Assembly: GCF_014211975.1 (NCBI RefSeq)
Contig: NZ_CP060084.1
Location: 3,049,001 to 3,113,000, forward strand
Reading direction: 5' to 3'
Source of the DNA: Teredinibacter haidensis
Lineage (GTDB): Bacteria > Pseudomonadota > Gammaproteobacteria > Pseudomonadales > Cellvibrionaceae
Length of the DNA: 64,000 nucleotides
The position numbers and the translations under genes are program-made. Every line of letters starts with the position of its first letter. The first letter of the stretch is position 1. Shown piece after piece: positions 1-8,900 of this stretch. The notes beneath the pieces were generated by a model. The model made no database searches and had not been told where the DNA came from. It was given only the letters and a program-made list of their open reading frames with translations.

Positions 1-178
1 AGAGACCATCGGAAAATAGATCGGCGGGAATCAAGCCGTACTGGCAAACAGAGGCATGCAGTTGATCACCGAAGCCAAACCCCTGCAATAAAAACCAGGC
101 CAGCGCATTGGCCACAATGAGACCGTAGATTGCTATGGGTTTATTTACCTGGGGGTTGTCATCGCGAATCGGAAACAT
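1..178 (-). CDS. Rhomboid family membrane protein, N-terminal fragment
   Basis: The reading frame runs off the left edge of the window; only about 59 N-terminal residues are present. It opens with MFPIRDDNP, the conserved cytoplasmic start seen in many bacterial rhomboid-like intramembrane serine protease proteins, followed by a hydrophobic first membrane segment (about residues 17-33). A purine-rich GAGGG lies just upstream of the ATG. The catalytic Ser and His would lie outside the window, so activity cannot be judged. The family call rests on the start motif and the first helix only. A second rhomboid occurs at 58.5 kb. Confidence 0.7.
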   Translation of the reverse strand, partial: MFPIRDDNPQVNKPIAIYGLIVANALAWFLLQGFGFGDQLHASVCQYGLIPADLFSDGL

Positions 179-215
179 CAATGCCGCCCTCTAGCCAAAG
201 GTTTTTATTATTATG

Positions 216-242
216 ACAGAGCCAGCATCATGCCAGCTCTGT
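216..242 (-). terminator. Likely terminator of ackA-pta
   Basis: A 7-bp perfect stem (ACAGAGC / GCTCTGT) with a 13-nt loop that can pair further lies 25 bp after the pta stop codon. On the minus strand it is followed by an A/T-rich run (CATAATAATAAAAA), a weak U-tract. Confidence 0.55.
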
Positions 243-267
243 TTGATCATTTGCAGTGGCTAAGGCG

Positions 268-2421
268 TTAAGTAACGGGAGATTTGTCGTTATTACCCGC
301 CTGAATCGCCGTAAGCGCAATAGTGTAAACAATATCATCCACTAATGCTCCGCGGCTCAAATCATTCACGGGTTTTTTCAAGCCCTGCAACACTGGGCCA
401 ACACTCAAAACATTAGCGCTGCGCTGTACCGCCTTGTAGGTGGTATTGCCGGTATTGAGATCGGGGAATATAAAGACTGTCGCCCTTCCTGCCACAGGGC
501 TGTTCGGCGCCTTCGACGCCGCCACACTGGCGATCGCCGCCGCATCATATTGGAGAGGGCCATCAATAATCAGGTCTGGGCGCAATTTGCGGGCAATTTC
601 CGTTGCTTCGCGCACTTTATCCACATCACTGCCCGTGCCGGAAACTCCAGTTGAATAGCTGATCATGGCAACGCGTGGTTCGATGCCAAAGGCCACCGCC
701 GATTCAGCTGACTGGATGGCGATATCAGCCAAGTCTTCTGCATTGGGATTAGGGTTTACCGCACAATCACCGTATACCAGGACTTGATCGGGCATTAGCA
801 TAAAAAAGATAGACGACACCATGCGACTGTCGGTCTTAGCTTTTATCAGCTGCAATGCAGGACGAATAGTATTGGCAGTGGTGTGGATAGCACCACTGAC
901 CAGACCATCTACCTCGTCCTGGGCCAGCATCATAGTGCCCAGTAAAACCTTATCTTCAAGCAGGGCTTCTGCCTGGGGAGGACTAACACCCTTGTGCTTG
1001 CGCAACTCCACCATGGGTGCAATATAACGAGGGCGAATTTCATCTGGGTCCAGCACCTCGACGTCATCGGGGAGCTCGAGGCCGTGGGCTTCGGCTACTT
1101 GTACAATCTGCTCACGTTTGCCCAACAGCACACAGCGGGCAATTTTCCGCTCGGTACAGATAATCGCAGCCTGAATCGTGCGCGGCTCGGCGCCTTCGGG
1201 CAGAACAATTTTTTTGTCTGCCATCTGTGCTTGGCGCACCAAGTGATGGCGAAATGCCGGTGGCGACATGCGCACATCCTGAGGTAATGCCGCGCGAGTT
1301 GCCAGCCACTCAGTATTAATGGAGCTGGCTACTTCGTCCATAACTTCCAACATACGAGGTACATCGTTAGCGGGAACTTCGTTGCTCATGCTATCGAGCT
1401 GTTGTACCGTCGCCAGAGAATCGTACTCGGTAACCAGTATGGGTAAACCGGTATTAATGGCTCCCATGCAGAGGGCCATCACCCGCTCGTCGGGAATCAT
1501 ATCACCGGTAAACAGAATACCGGCCAACGGCACACCATTCAGAACCGTCTGGGCGGCAGCCAATAAAATATCGGTGCGGTCGCCCGGCGTAACCACCAAG
1601 GTGCCAGCCTTAAGAGCATAAAGCATATTCGGTACGGTGCGGGCGCACAGTACAACAGAGTGCACGCGCCGCTGATCGATATGACCGCTGTGGATAACTT
1701 TCGCATTCAAATGATTGGCGATATCCAAAGTGCGCGGCGAGACGAAGTTGGGGTTCCAGTGAATAATCCCCAAACAGCGAAAATCTGGATTGCTGAAGAT
1801 CGGCAGCTTGCGCTTAACCTCATCAAAGGTGCGCTCACGCACCTCCCAGCTATCCAAGCGGTCATCTGTTTGCACGCGCTGGCTCTCTGATGGCGGCGCC
1901 CCCACCTTGTTGAGAATACAGCCCAACAAACGGGGGTTTTCAAAACCACCAAACTTGCTGGCAGTGATATTGATGCGCTCATTCAGCTGTGCCGATGAAT
2001 AATGTTTTTTTGCTGCAACCACAATAATATCGCTGCCGAGCGTGCGAGCAACACGTTGATTCAGCCGTGCGATATAGTCTTCATTTGGCCGGGGAACCAG
2101 TCCTTCCACCACCACTACATCCGAATCCAGGGTCGAAGCCTGATAGTTAGTAATCACTTCTTCCATCAGCTGATCGAACTGCCCCTTAGACACTTTGTGC
2201 TGAGCATAGGAAAGGCTGATAGATTTACCGGACTGCAATCCCACCGTTTCGCGAATAAGCTGATTGGAGCGCCCCGGCCCACTGTCGGAACCATAAATTT
2301 GGGCGATAGGCTTAAAAAAGCTGACGCGTACACCCAGCTGATCCAAGGCCCGAACCAGGCCCAAGCAGACAGAAGTAAGCCCTGTACCCGAAGTTGTGGG
2401 CGCCAAATAAAAGCTGTGCAT
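268..2421 (-). CDS. pta: Phosphate acetyltransferase, long form
   Basis: Pta interconverts acetyl-CoA and acetyl phosphate in the cytoplasm and with AckA makes the acetate overflow/assimilation pathway. The 717-residue length matches the long three-domain enterobacterial type (E. coli about 714). An N-terminal BioD-like domain has a degenerate P-loop (TTSGTGLTS, residues about 9-17), a DRTGG-type middle domain follows, and the catalytic PTA_PTB domain starts near residue 385 (KIVLPEGAEPRT) and ends with the GPVLQGL and KPVNDLSRG motifs. The start codon overlaps the ackA stop by one base (TAATG), so the pair is translationally coupled. The ackA-pta order is standard. Confidence 0.97.
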   Translation of the reverse strand: MHSFYLAPTTSGTGLTSVCLGLVRALDQLGVRVSFFKPIAQIYGSDSGPGRSNQLIRETVGLQSGKSISLSYAQHKVSKGQFDQLMEEVITNYQASTLDSDVVVVEGLVPRPNEDYIARLNQRVARTLGSDIIVVAAKKHYSSAQLNERINITASKFGGFENPRLLGCILNKVGAPPSESQRVQTDDRLDSWEVRERTFDEVKRKLPIFSNPDFRCLGIIHWNPNFVSPRTLDIANHLNAKVIHSGHIDQRRVHSVVLCARTVPNMLYALKAGTLVVTPGDRTDILLAAAQTVLNGVPLAGILFTGDMIPDERVMALCMGAINTGLPILVTEYDSLATVQQLDSMSNEVPANDVPRMLEVMDEVASSINTEWLATRAALPQDVRMSPPAFRHHLVRQAQMADKKIVLPEGAEPRTIQAAIICTERKIARCVLLGKREQIVQVAEAHGLELPDDVEVLDPDEIRPRYIAPMVELRKHKGVSPPQAEALLEDKVLLGTMMLAQDEVDGLVSGAIHTTANTIRPALQLIKAKTDSRMVSSIFFMLMPDQVLVYGDCAVNPNPNAEDLADIAIQSAESAVAFGIEPRVAMISYSTGVSGTGSDVDKVREATEIARKLRPDLIIDGPLQYDAAAIASVAASKAPNSPVAGRATVFIFPDLNTGNTTYKAVQRSANVLSVGPVLQGLKKPVNDLSRGALVDDIVYTIALTAIQAGNNDKSPVT

Positions 2422-3638
2422 TATTGACCGCCCCCAGTTCCTACTAATAGCAACGCATCGCGGGCGATCATTGCCTCCTCATTGGTTTTCACCACCATGG
2501 CTACCGTACTGCCCTCACAGGAAATCACACCACCAAATGTCTCGCCGTTAACCTCATTGCGATCCAAATCGACATTAAACCCAAAAATAGCTAATTGCTC
2601 CAACACGCGAGTACGAGTACTGGCATTGTGCTCACCGATTCCGCCAGTAAACACCAAAGCATCGATGCGGGTAAGAGACGTCGCCAGCGCTGCCAACTGC
2701 CTTGCAAGACGGAAACAAAAAACCTCAATCGCTAATGCAGCGCCTTCATGATCCTCATCTTCCGCCGCCGTATAAAGCGTACGCATATCATTGCTCAGCT
2801 CGGAAAGCCCTAACAGCCCGGATTCGCGATTGAGCATATCGGTAATTTTACTCAGCGACCAACCGAGAGTTTCCTGTAAATACTGATGAAGACTGGGGTC
2901 TACATCGCCGGAGCGAGTCCCCATAACCAAGCCTTCCAGCGGTGTTAAGCCCATAGTCGTATCGACACTCTTACCATTCACCACAGCAGTTGCACTACAA
3001 CCGTTGCCCAGGTGCGCGACCAATAACTGGTTATCATCTTCCGACAATTCCAGCTGTTTAATAGCTGTTTCCGACACATAGCGGTGGCTGGTCCCGTGAA
3101 AACCATAACGGCGAATACCATGATCGCGGTATAGGCTATAGGGAATGGGATACAAAAACGCCTTACGCGGCAAGGTCTGATGGAAAGCCGTATCGAACAC
3201 CGCCACCTGAGGCAGTTCGGGGTAGAGCTCCCGGATCAACTCAATACCCAGAATGTTGGCAGGGTTATGTAGCGGAGCCAGCTCGGAACAAGCGCGCATA
3301 TCCTCCATGGCCTTATCGCAGATTAGTACAGATTCAGAAAAACGCTCACCGCCGTGAACGACCCGATGACCGACGACGGCAACATCCGCGAAGTTCAAGC
3401 CAAACTCCGGCATTTTTTCAACCAGAGTCTCAATGGCCTTCTGGTGATCGGCAGGAAAGTTAAGATCCTGACGGGAGCCATCTGCCGCTACCAGCCGCAT
3501 TGCCGCTTCTGGCGTATTCAGCCGCTCAGCCAAACCATTAAGCAACGGCGTTTGTTCTAAGGCCGCTGTGGAATCTGTTGAGAAAAGGGAAAATTTAAAG
3601 GAGGAACTACCACTGTTAAATACTAATACATACTGCAT
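2421..3638 (-). CDS. ackA: Acetate kinase
   Basis: AckA transfers phosphate between acetyl phosphate and ADP, giving acetate and ATP. The N-terminal phosphate-binding motif NSGSSS, the central YGFHGTSH motif and the C-terminal TGGIGEHN nucleotide-binding motif are all present. From this ATG the protein has 405 residues, typical for the family. A GTG four codons upstream (3650) would give a slightly longer protein, but the ATG places the conserved first strand (QYVLVFNSGSSS) right at the N-terminus as in homologues, so it is preferred. First gene of the ackA-pta operon; no clear promoter could be picked in the long upstream gap. Confidence 0.96.
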   Translation of the reverse strand: MQYVLVFNSGSSSFKFSLFSTDSTAALEQTPLLNGLAERLNTPEAAMRLVAADGSRQDLNFPADHQKAIETLVEKMPEFGLNFADVAVVGHRVVHGGERFSESVLICDKAMEDMRACSELAPLHNPANILGIELIRELYPELPQVAVFDTAFHQTLPRKAFLYPIPYSLYRDHGIRRYGFHGTSHRYVSETAIKQLELSEDDNQLLVAHLGNGCSATAVVNGKSVDTTMGLTPLEGLVMGTRSGDVDPSLHQYLQETLGWSLSKITDMLNRESGLLGLSELSNDMRTLYTAAEDEDHEGAALAIEVFCFRLARQLAALATSLTRIDALVFTGGIGEHNASTRTRVLEQLAIFGFNVDLDRNEVNGETFGGVISCEGSTVAMVVKTNEEAMIARDALLLVGTGGGQ

Positions 3639-3650
3639 AAAAGACTTCAC

Positions 3651-4439
3651 TTACGCCGGAAAAAAGTTGCCTGGAGGATAACAGATAAATAATAGCGAAT
3701 TTGCGCTGCTCAGTTCTTGATCTGCCTTCGGGAATGGGGATTAGAAGGGTAAACCTGCATCACACAACCACCCCCTGGAAACGCCATTCAGCGACGTGCC
3801 CACAGGCCGTTTGACAGAGAAAACCTTCATCGTCAGCGTAGAACGAAGAAGTGATACCTCTTCACTAGCGCGTAACGGTGGGCCGCTCAGGAGCTGGCAA
3901 AACCGAAGGACAAGATACCACTCCTTTATCGAACTAACGAGAGCAAAAACACACGCCACCTCTACAGAGCAAGCCACGACGGCCAAACCCTACTAACATA
4001 GCAGCCCCCGCCAAGTAAAATACAACACCACTGTAATGGTGGTTGCACTTAAAAAGGACACACCTTCTTTTAGGTGCATTCAAACGCACCATACTGGATA
4101 CGACATGGAAGCCAGCGCGACATACCTTAGCTAAACAACTATCCAAAAAATATAGGCGATAACGCCCCTATAGCAACTCCCAGCAGGTAGAAAAATGAGA
4201 ATATCGCAATTTTGGCGGATTTTTTTAAGGCTGGTATTTGTGTATATTTTTGATGCAATCTAAGACATGACTGTGCCGGACTCGGGGACAATTTTAGCCA
4301 CGTATTTTATTCGTTAACCTATTTTGCTTAAAGATTGTGTTTTCTTTTTCTTGGGTATTTTGAAGGCGTTCAAACGGTGTAGTATAGACAAACCGGCCAA
4401 GGGAATATTAGGTCTCGCTAAAGCCATTTCTATATTAGG
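3651..4439. other. Long intergenic stretch without a supported gene
   Basis: About 790 bp between the divergent ackA and DUF1348 genes. Short open frames exist on both strands (for example 3741-3986 minus and 3796-3996 plus), but they overlap each other, lack ribosome-binding sites and show no recognisable protein. Only weak hairpins were seen. It probably carries the promoters of both flanking genes; a decayed gene or small RNA is possible but unsupported. Confidence 0.5.
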
Positions 4440-4928
4440 GTGACACCTGTGAGCGCAACTGAAAATTCAAGACCACCTTTACCACCTTTTAACTTCAACA
4501 CTGCAACGCAAAAAGTCCGCATGGCAGAAGATGCGTGGAACTCTCGTGATCCTGAACGCGTATCCCTTGCATACACACCCGGTTGCGCTTGGCGAAACCG
4601 ATCTGTATTTCTTTCAGGTCGAGAGGCTATTGTTGAGTTTCTCACCCAAAAATGGCGCAATGAAATAGATTACCGCCTTGTTAAGGAGCTTTGGGCGTTT
4701 CATCACAATCGTATAGCGGTGCGCTTTGCTTACGAGTGGCGTGACGACTCGGGCAAGTGGTATCGTTCTTACGGCAACGAAAACTGGGAATTTAACGAGA
4801 GCGGGCTAATGCAGAAACGAATTGCCAGCATCAATGATTTACCTATTTCAGAGGCGGAAAGAAAATACCTCTGGCCCTTAGGCCGTCGCCCCGATGAACA
4901 TCTAGGCCTTACCGATCTGGGCCTGTAA
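4440..4928 (+). CDS. DUF1348 / NTF2-fold protein
   Basis: A cytoplasmic protein of about 160 residues of the DUF1348 group in the NTF2/SnoaL-like superfamily. Recognisable family blocks are AEDAWNSRDPERV near the start, WRNRSVFLSGREAI, AVRFAYEWRDDSGKWYRSYGNENWEF in the middle and the C-terminal WPLGRRPDEH segment. Members fold as a cone-shaped alpha+beta barrel; no reaction is established. The first GTG is given, but a second GTG at 4449 has better spacing from AGGG (4437-4440) and is a likely true start, giving 159 residues. It stands alone between long gaps. Confidence 0.88.
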   Translation: MTPVSATENSRPPLPPFNFNTATQKVRMAEDAWNSRDPERVSLAYTPGCAWRNRSVFLSGREAIVEFLTQKWRNEIDYRLVKELWAFHHNRIAVRFAYEWRDDSGKWYRSYGNENWEFNESGLMQKRIASINDLPISEAERKYLWPLGRRPDEHLGLTDLGL

Positions 4929-5057
4929 CGATTTACCCTGCAGAGCGAGGAAGCACCTCAAAATACCTAGCATTATCTCACCGCGGCCCCCCGCGGCATT
5001 TAACCTGTAGCTCAATCAAACCGCCCCGCTGCCGAGGCATCAGATCTTTTCCGAGAA

Positions 5058-5348
5058 ATGAACATGAATGTAGATAAGTCCAAAAAAAGAATCGCCAAAA
5101 AAGTAAAAATGGGATCCCAGGGATACCCGGAGATGTCCATAGCTTATTTTGGCCATAGCGAAGATCTCGCCAATGAAGTCGTCGTTACATTTGTAGCTGA
5201 AGAAGGTGCAGAATCACTAGAGGAGAAATTTGAAAGTAAATCTGATGCAAGGCACGATGAAGTTATTCAATCGGCCATCGTCAAAATGATCGAGAGATCG
5301 GGCGCTAAAACAGTTTACCAGCAAGACGGCGTAAAGCTAAAAATATAG
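5058..5348 (+). CDS. Conserved-looking small hypothetical protein
   Basis: A 96-residue soluble protein with a Lys-rich N-terminus (about residues 5-17), an alternating hydrophobic middle suggesting beta strands (AYFG, EVVVTFVAEEG) and an acidic stretch followed by a helix (DEVIQSAIVKMIERSG). No signal peptide, membrane segment or family motif was recognised. The ATG-AAC-ATG start has only a weak purine stretch before it. Codon use resembles its neighbours, which supports a real gene. Function unknown. Confidence 0.65.
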   Translation: MNMNVDKSKKRIAKKVKMGSQGYPEMSIAYFGHSEDLANEVVVTFVAEEGAESLEEKFESKSDARHDEVIQSAIVKMIERSGAKTVYQQDGVKLKI

Positions 5349-5635
5349 CAATGCCATACTTTGGAAAACCTGCAAACAACGCGACTAAATTGTAGCCGCC
5401 AAAAAGGCGCGCCATCCAACACGATATTTTCGGCGACACCCTGACGACCCTTGAGCCCCAGAAAACCATAATAAATAAAGGGTAAATATTCCCCGCGGCC
5501 ACTCTTCTATTTACGTAAACACTCCCGATTTTCACTCTGCACGAAATGACCTTGAAGCGCCTGCAACCAATTACCCGCAAACATTTTGAGCTGAGCTATA
5601 TTTAGAGAGTACGCCATTCCTAACAGGCCCTTTAT

Positions 5636-7273
5636 ATGAACAACTGGTTTAACAATATTGGCTTTTCTTGGAAGCTGCGCATTCCTTTGGCTCTTATCGC
5701 GGCTCTAATGCTAGTTATCGTCGCAATCTCTTACATCAACGTTAATCGCATGACCAAAGAGGCGGAGGCGGTGATGGACGGCTATCTACCTGCAACCGAA
5801 TTTTTACTGGAAGCCGACCGGGATCTTTACCAAGCGCTGTTGGCTGAACGAATGCTGGTGCTAGCGCCCCCGGGCAGTGTTAATCAAGAGCAACTCATTC
5901 AGACTATTGAAGAAAACCTAGGGCAGGCGGAAACAAGAGTTGGTAAATATGCTGACATTATGGCCGAACGGGAAATAACCCAGAAAACAGAACAGTTTTT
6001 AGAATATTTTCGTGCGCGCCAGTCTACCGTGCGCAACATAATCTCACTAATGGAATCAGACCAGCCGCAAGCGGCTGATCTCAGTATAAATAAAGCGAGC
6101 GAAGAATTTGATGCCATGCGCGGTGTTATTGATGAACTCACGGAAGTGACGCATCAATACTCCTCACTTAAGCGCGAACACGCCGAAACTCAAAAAAACG
6201 CCGCCGTCTTTCAGCTCTCAGCCCTGTTGATTTTTGGCATTCTTTCCGTTGCTTTTCTGTGGTTTGTACTGCCCCGGTTCGCGCTCATTCGCTTGAATCA
6301 GCTTCTCGAGCGAATCACAGATATGGCCGAGGGCGAGGGCGACCTTACCCAGAGACTGCAGGCAAGTAGTAAAGATGAATTTGGCCAAATATCAACAGAA
6401 TTCAATAAGTTTATAGGTAAATTGCAGGAAAGCATTAAAGGGATTTTAAATACTTCCGGGGAGCTCTCTGAAAGCACTAACATTATCAAGGATGCGAGTG
6501 CCCGTACCAGCGATACCCTCGACAATCAGCGCCAGGAAATTAGCATGGCTGCGGCAGCGATAAATGAAATGGGTGCGACGATCGCAGAAGTTGCGCGCAA
6601 TACGACGGGAGCGGCAGAAAAAGCCAAGCAGGCAGAATCCTGTGCGGGGGAAGGTCAGAGCATAGTCCAGGCCATGGTCTCGGGCATTGAAGGGCTAGCC
6701 AACGATATCCAATCTTCGGCGAACGCCATTCAAAACCTGAAAGAAAATACGGTTAATGTTGGAGCCGTACTGGATGTTATTCGCGGCATAGCAGAACAGA
6801 CCAACCTGCTCGCTCTGAACGCAGCGATTGAGGCAGCTCGTGCCGGCGAGCAAGGGAGAGGGTTTGCGGTGGTTGCCGACGAGGTACGCACCCTAGCGCA
6901 GCGTACTCAGGAGTCGACGCAGGAGATTCGAGATGTTATAGAACAACTACAAGTAGGCGCCGACCAGGCAGTCGATCAAATGGGCTCGAGCCAAGAAAAA
7001 GTATCTGCCAGCGTCACAACCGCTCTTAAAGCCGGAGCGTCCCTGAACAGCATCACCGAAGCAGTAAAACAAATTGTTGATTTAAATGTGCAGATAGCCG
7101 CAGCAGCTGAAGAGCAATCGACAGCAACCGAGGAAATTAACCGTAATATGAATAATATTACCTACCAAACCGACGAGACTGCAGAGAGCGCCAAAACTTC
7201 AGCAAGTACAGCAGAGATTATATTCCAGCACACCAACACCCTCAATAGCACGCTTAATCGGTTCAAGGTCTAG
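5636..7273 (+). CDS. Methyl-accepting chemotaxis protein
   Basis: A 545-residue transmembrane chemoreceptor that would signal to the CheA-CheW array. Layout: first membrane helix at about residues 13-35, a periplasmic helical sensor of the four-helix-bundle type to about 189, second helix at about 190-212 (FQLSALLIFGILSVAFLWFV), HAMP, then the long cytoplasmic coiled coil. The highly conserved hairpin tip (IRGIAEQTNLLALNAAIEAA then GRGFAVVADEVR) lies at about residues 382-412. The ligand cannot be predicted. There is no C-terminal CheR-binding pentapeptide and no che genes nearby, so it is an orphan receptor. Confidence 0.95.
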   Translation: MNNWFNNIGFSWKLRIPLALIAALMLVIVAISYINVNRMTKEAEAVMDGYLPATEFLLEADRDLYQALLAERMLVLAPPGSVNQEQLIQTIEENLGQAETRVGKYADIMAEREITQKTEQFLEYFRARQSTVRNIISLMESDQPQAADLSINKASEEFDAMRGVIDELTEVTHQYSSLKREHAETQKNAAVFQLSALLIFGILSVAFLWFVLPRFALIRLNQLLERITDMAEGEGDLTQRLQASSKDEFGQISTEFNKFIGKLQESIKGILNTSGELSESTNIIKDASARTSDTLDNQRQEISMAAAAINEMGATIAEVARNTTGAAEKAKQAESCAGEGQSIVQAMVSGIEGLANDIQSSANAIQNLKENTVNVGAVLDVIRGIAEQTNLLALNAAIEAARAGEQGRGFAVVADEVRTLAQRTQESTQEIRDVIEQLQVGADQAVDQMGSSQEKVSASVTTALKAGASLNSITEAVKQIVDLNVQIAAAAEEQSTATEEINRNMNNITYQTDETAESAKTSASTAEIIFQHTNTLNSTLNRFKV

Positions 7274-7317
7274 CGGTTCACCAGCGCTTTAGCAACGTCA
7301 CGCCCAAACAGCGACAA

Positions 7318-7348
7318 AGATTCCCCGTAGTCATCTTACGGGGAATCT
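7318..7348 (+). terminator. Strong hairpin after the chemoreceptor gene
   Basis: A perfect 12-bp stem (AGATTCCCCGTA / TACGGGGAATCT) with a 7-nt loop lies 45 bp after the chemoreceptor stop codon. No U-tract follows, so it is a terminator or mRNA 3'-end stabiliser by position. Confidence 0.6.
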
Positions 7349-7447
7349 CAACCAACCACTGAATATCAAAACAAGACAACCCCCCTATATCCGTATACGC
7401 TTTGGCTTTCCTCCCCAATCCCACTGTTGAATAGGGCCATAGTTAAA

Positions 7448-8230
7448 ATGAAGCTAGTATACGAAGCATCAAATTCAATAGAAGCCCATATGATATTAAA
7501 CTTACTCGAGCAAGCGGGCCTATCGGGCCGCATAGATGGAGAGTTATTGCAGGGGGGCGTGGGTGAGCTGCAAGCCATAGGCTTGGTACGCGTTATGATC
7601 GTGGACGAAGACTATACTGCTGCCTGTACTATTATAGAGAATTGGGACAATACCCAAGTTATGGGTGACGAGGAGTCCCCCCCCACGAAAAAATCTTACT
7701 CATTTTTTACCTGGCTTATCGGGTTTATCTTAGGGCTAGCCACTTTTTCCATCTATAACAATTCCTCTGTCAGAACAAACGGAATTGACTACGACGGCGA
7801 TGGATCCATTGATGAAAAATGGACCTATGTTAATGACGTTATTTCCAAGGTTGAACTCGATAGAAATTTAGACGGAAAAGTAGACGGTATAGTCAAATAC
7901 AATAAAGCGGGAATAATTGATCGCTCCATATTTGACCATAATTTTGACGGCTATTTTGAATCCGAAGAGAGGTTTAAATATGGAAATGTTTCTCAAGCCA
8001 ACGCTGATTCTACAGGAGATGGATTTAAGGACCATCAAATGAAATTCAAGAGCGGCGTCCTCACAAAAATAGAATTTTTATCCCCAGTAACAAAAAGAGT
8101 CGTCAAAGCCCAACATTTCGATCATATTAAAATGACAAGATCTGAAATTGACAATAATGGCGACGGTGTTTTAGAGACTATCCACCTATACGATGAGCGA
8201 GAAGAAATAAAAGAAACATTAACCCGGTAA
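7448..8230 (+). CDS. DUF2007 protein with membrane helix and Asp-rich calcium-type repeats
   Basis: From this ATG the protein has 260 residues. Residues 1-70 match the DUF2007 'putative signal transducing' fold: KLVYEASNSIEAHMILNLLEQAGL followed by the RVMIVDEDYTAA segment. A single membrane helix follows at about residues 84-104. The rest carries five DxDxDG-like loops (DYDGDGSID, DRNLDGKVD, DHNFDGYFE, DSTGDGFKD, DNNGDGVLE) at about residues 114, 138, 162, 187 and 235, resembling EF-hand/thrombospondin-3 calcium loops. The topology suggests a cytoplasmic DUF2007 and an exported repeat domain. A TTG at 7427 would add seven residues but has no ribosome-binding site and breaks the family start. 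Confidence 0.8.
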   Translation: MKLVYEASNSIEAHMILNLLEQAGLSGRIDGELLQGGVGELQAIGLVRVMIVDEDYTAACTIIENWDNTQVMGDEESPPTKKSYSFFTWLIGFILGLATFSIYNNSSVRTNGIDYDGDGSIDEKWTYVNDVISKVELDRNLDGKVDGIVKYNKAGIIDRSIFDHNFDGYFESEERFKYGNVSQANADSTGDGFKDHQMKFKSGVLTKIEFLSPVTKRVVKAQHFDHIKMTRSEIDNNGDGVLETIHLYDEREEIKETLTR

Positions 8231-8285
8231 CACTGCGATTTAAAATTAAACCTATGTTTAAATCTAACCAAAAAAGTACATTAAT

Positions 8286-8759
8286 ATGAAAAACATTAGT
8301 CTTTTTGTAGACGTCCAAAACATTTACTACACCACAAAAAGCACCTACAACAGGAACTTTGACTACAACAAGTTTTGGTCACAGGCCACAGCAGACCGGC
8401 AAGTTATCAAGGCCTTTGCTTACGCCATTGATCGCGGAGATGAGAAACAGAGGCAATTTCAGAACATATTAAAAGCTATTGGCTTTGAGCTTAGGTTAAA
8501 GCCCTATATTCAGCGTTCGGATGGATCTTCAAAAGGGGATTGGGATGTGGGAATTGCCATTGACGTAATGGATTATGCCGCGGATTCCGATCTGATTGTG
8601 CTTGTCTCTGGTGACGGCGACTTTGAAATTTTAGTTAAAAAAATACGTTCCAAATACAATATTCCCGTTGAAGTCTACGGCGTTAGGGAACTCACTGCTT
8701 CGAGTTTAATCAACGCCGCGTCTAGCTATTATCCCATAGAACAATCCTTACTTTTGTAG
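8286..8759 (+). CDS. NYN-domain (LabA/DUF88-like) protein, putative nuclease
   Basis: A 157-residue single-domain protein of the NYN/PIN-like fold. The acidic residues expected at a metal site are visible: D9 in FVDVQN at the N-terminus, the DWD of KGDWDVGIAIDVMDYA, and the SGDGDFE motif, followed by the VEVYGVRELTASSL strand-helix typical of LabA-like proteins. Known relatives are predicted or demonstrated ribonucleases; the substrate here is unknown. It is 55 bp downstream of the DUF2007 gene on the same strand and may be co-transcribed. Confidence 0.88.
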   Translation: MKNISLFVDVQNIYYTTKSTYNRNFDYNKFWSQATADRQVIKAFAYAIDRGDEKQRQFQNILKAIGFELRLKPYIQRSDGSSKGDWDVGIAIDVMDYAADSDLIVLVSGDGDFEILVKKIRSKYNIPVEVYGVRELTASSLINAASSYYPIEQSLLL

Positions 8760-8900
8760 TCTTCACATCCCCTCAGCACTTACCGTTTTCAGTGCCGACA
8801 CCTACCTTGGCGACATGCCCTTTGATGTCGCTCAACACCCTATTTTTCAGTCTTGCTAGTCTGGCTTCCTATATGAAAAACAGCAGAAGAAGGTGCAGTG

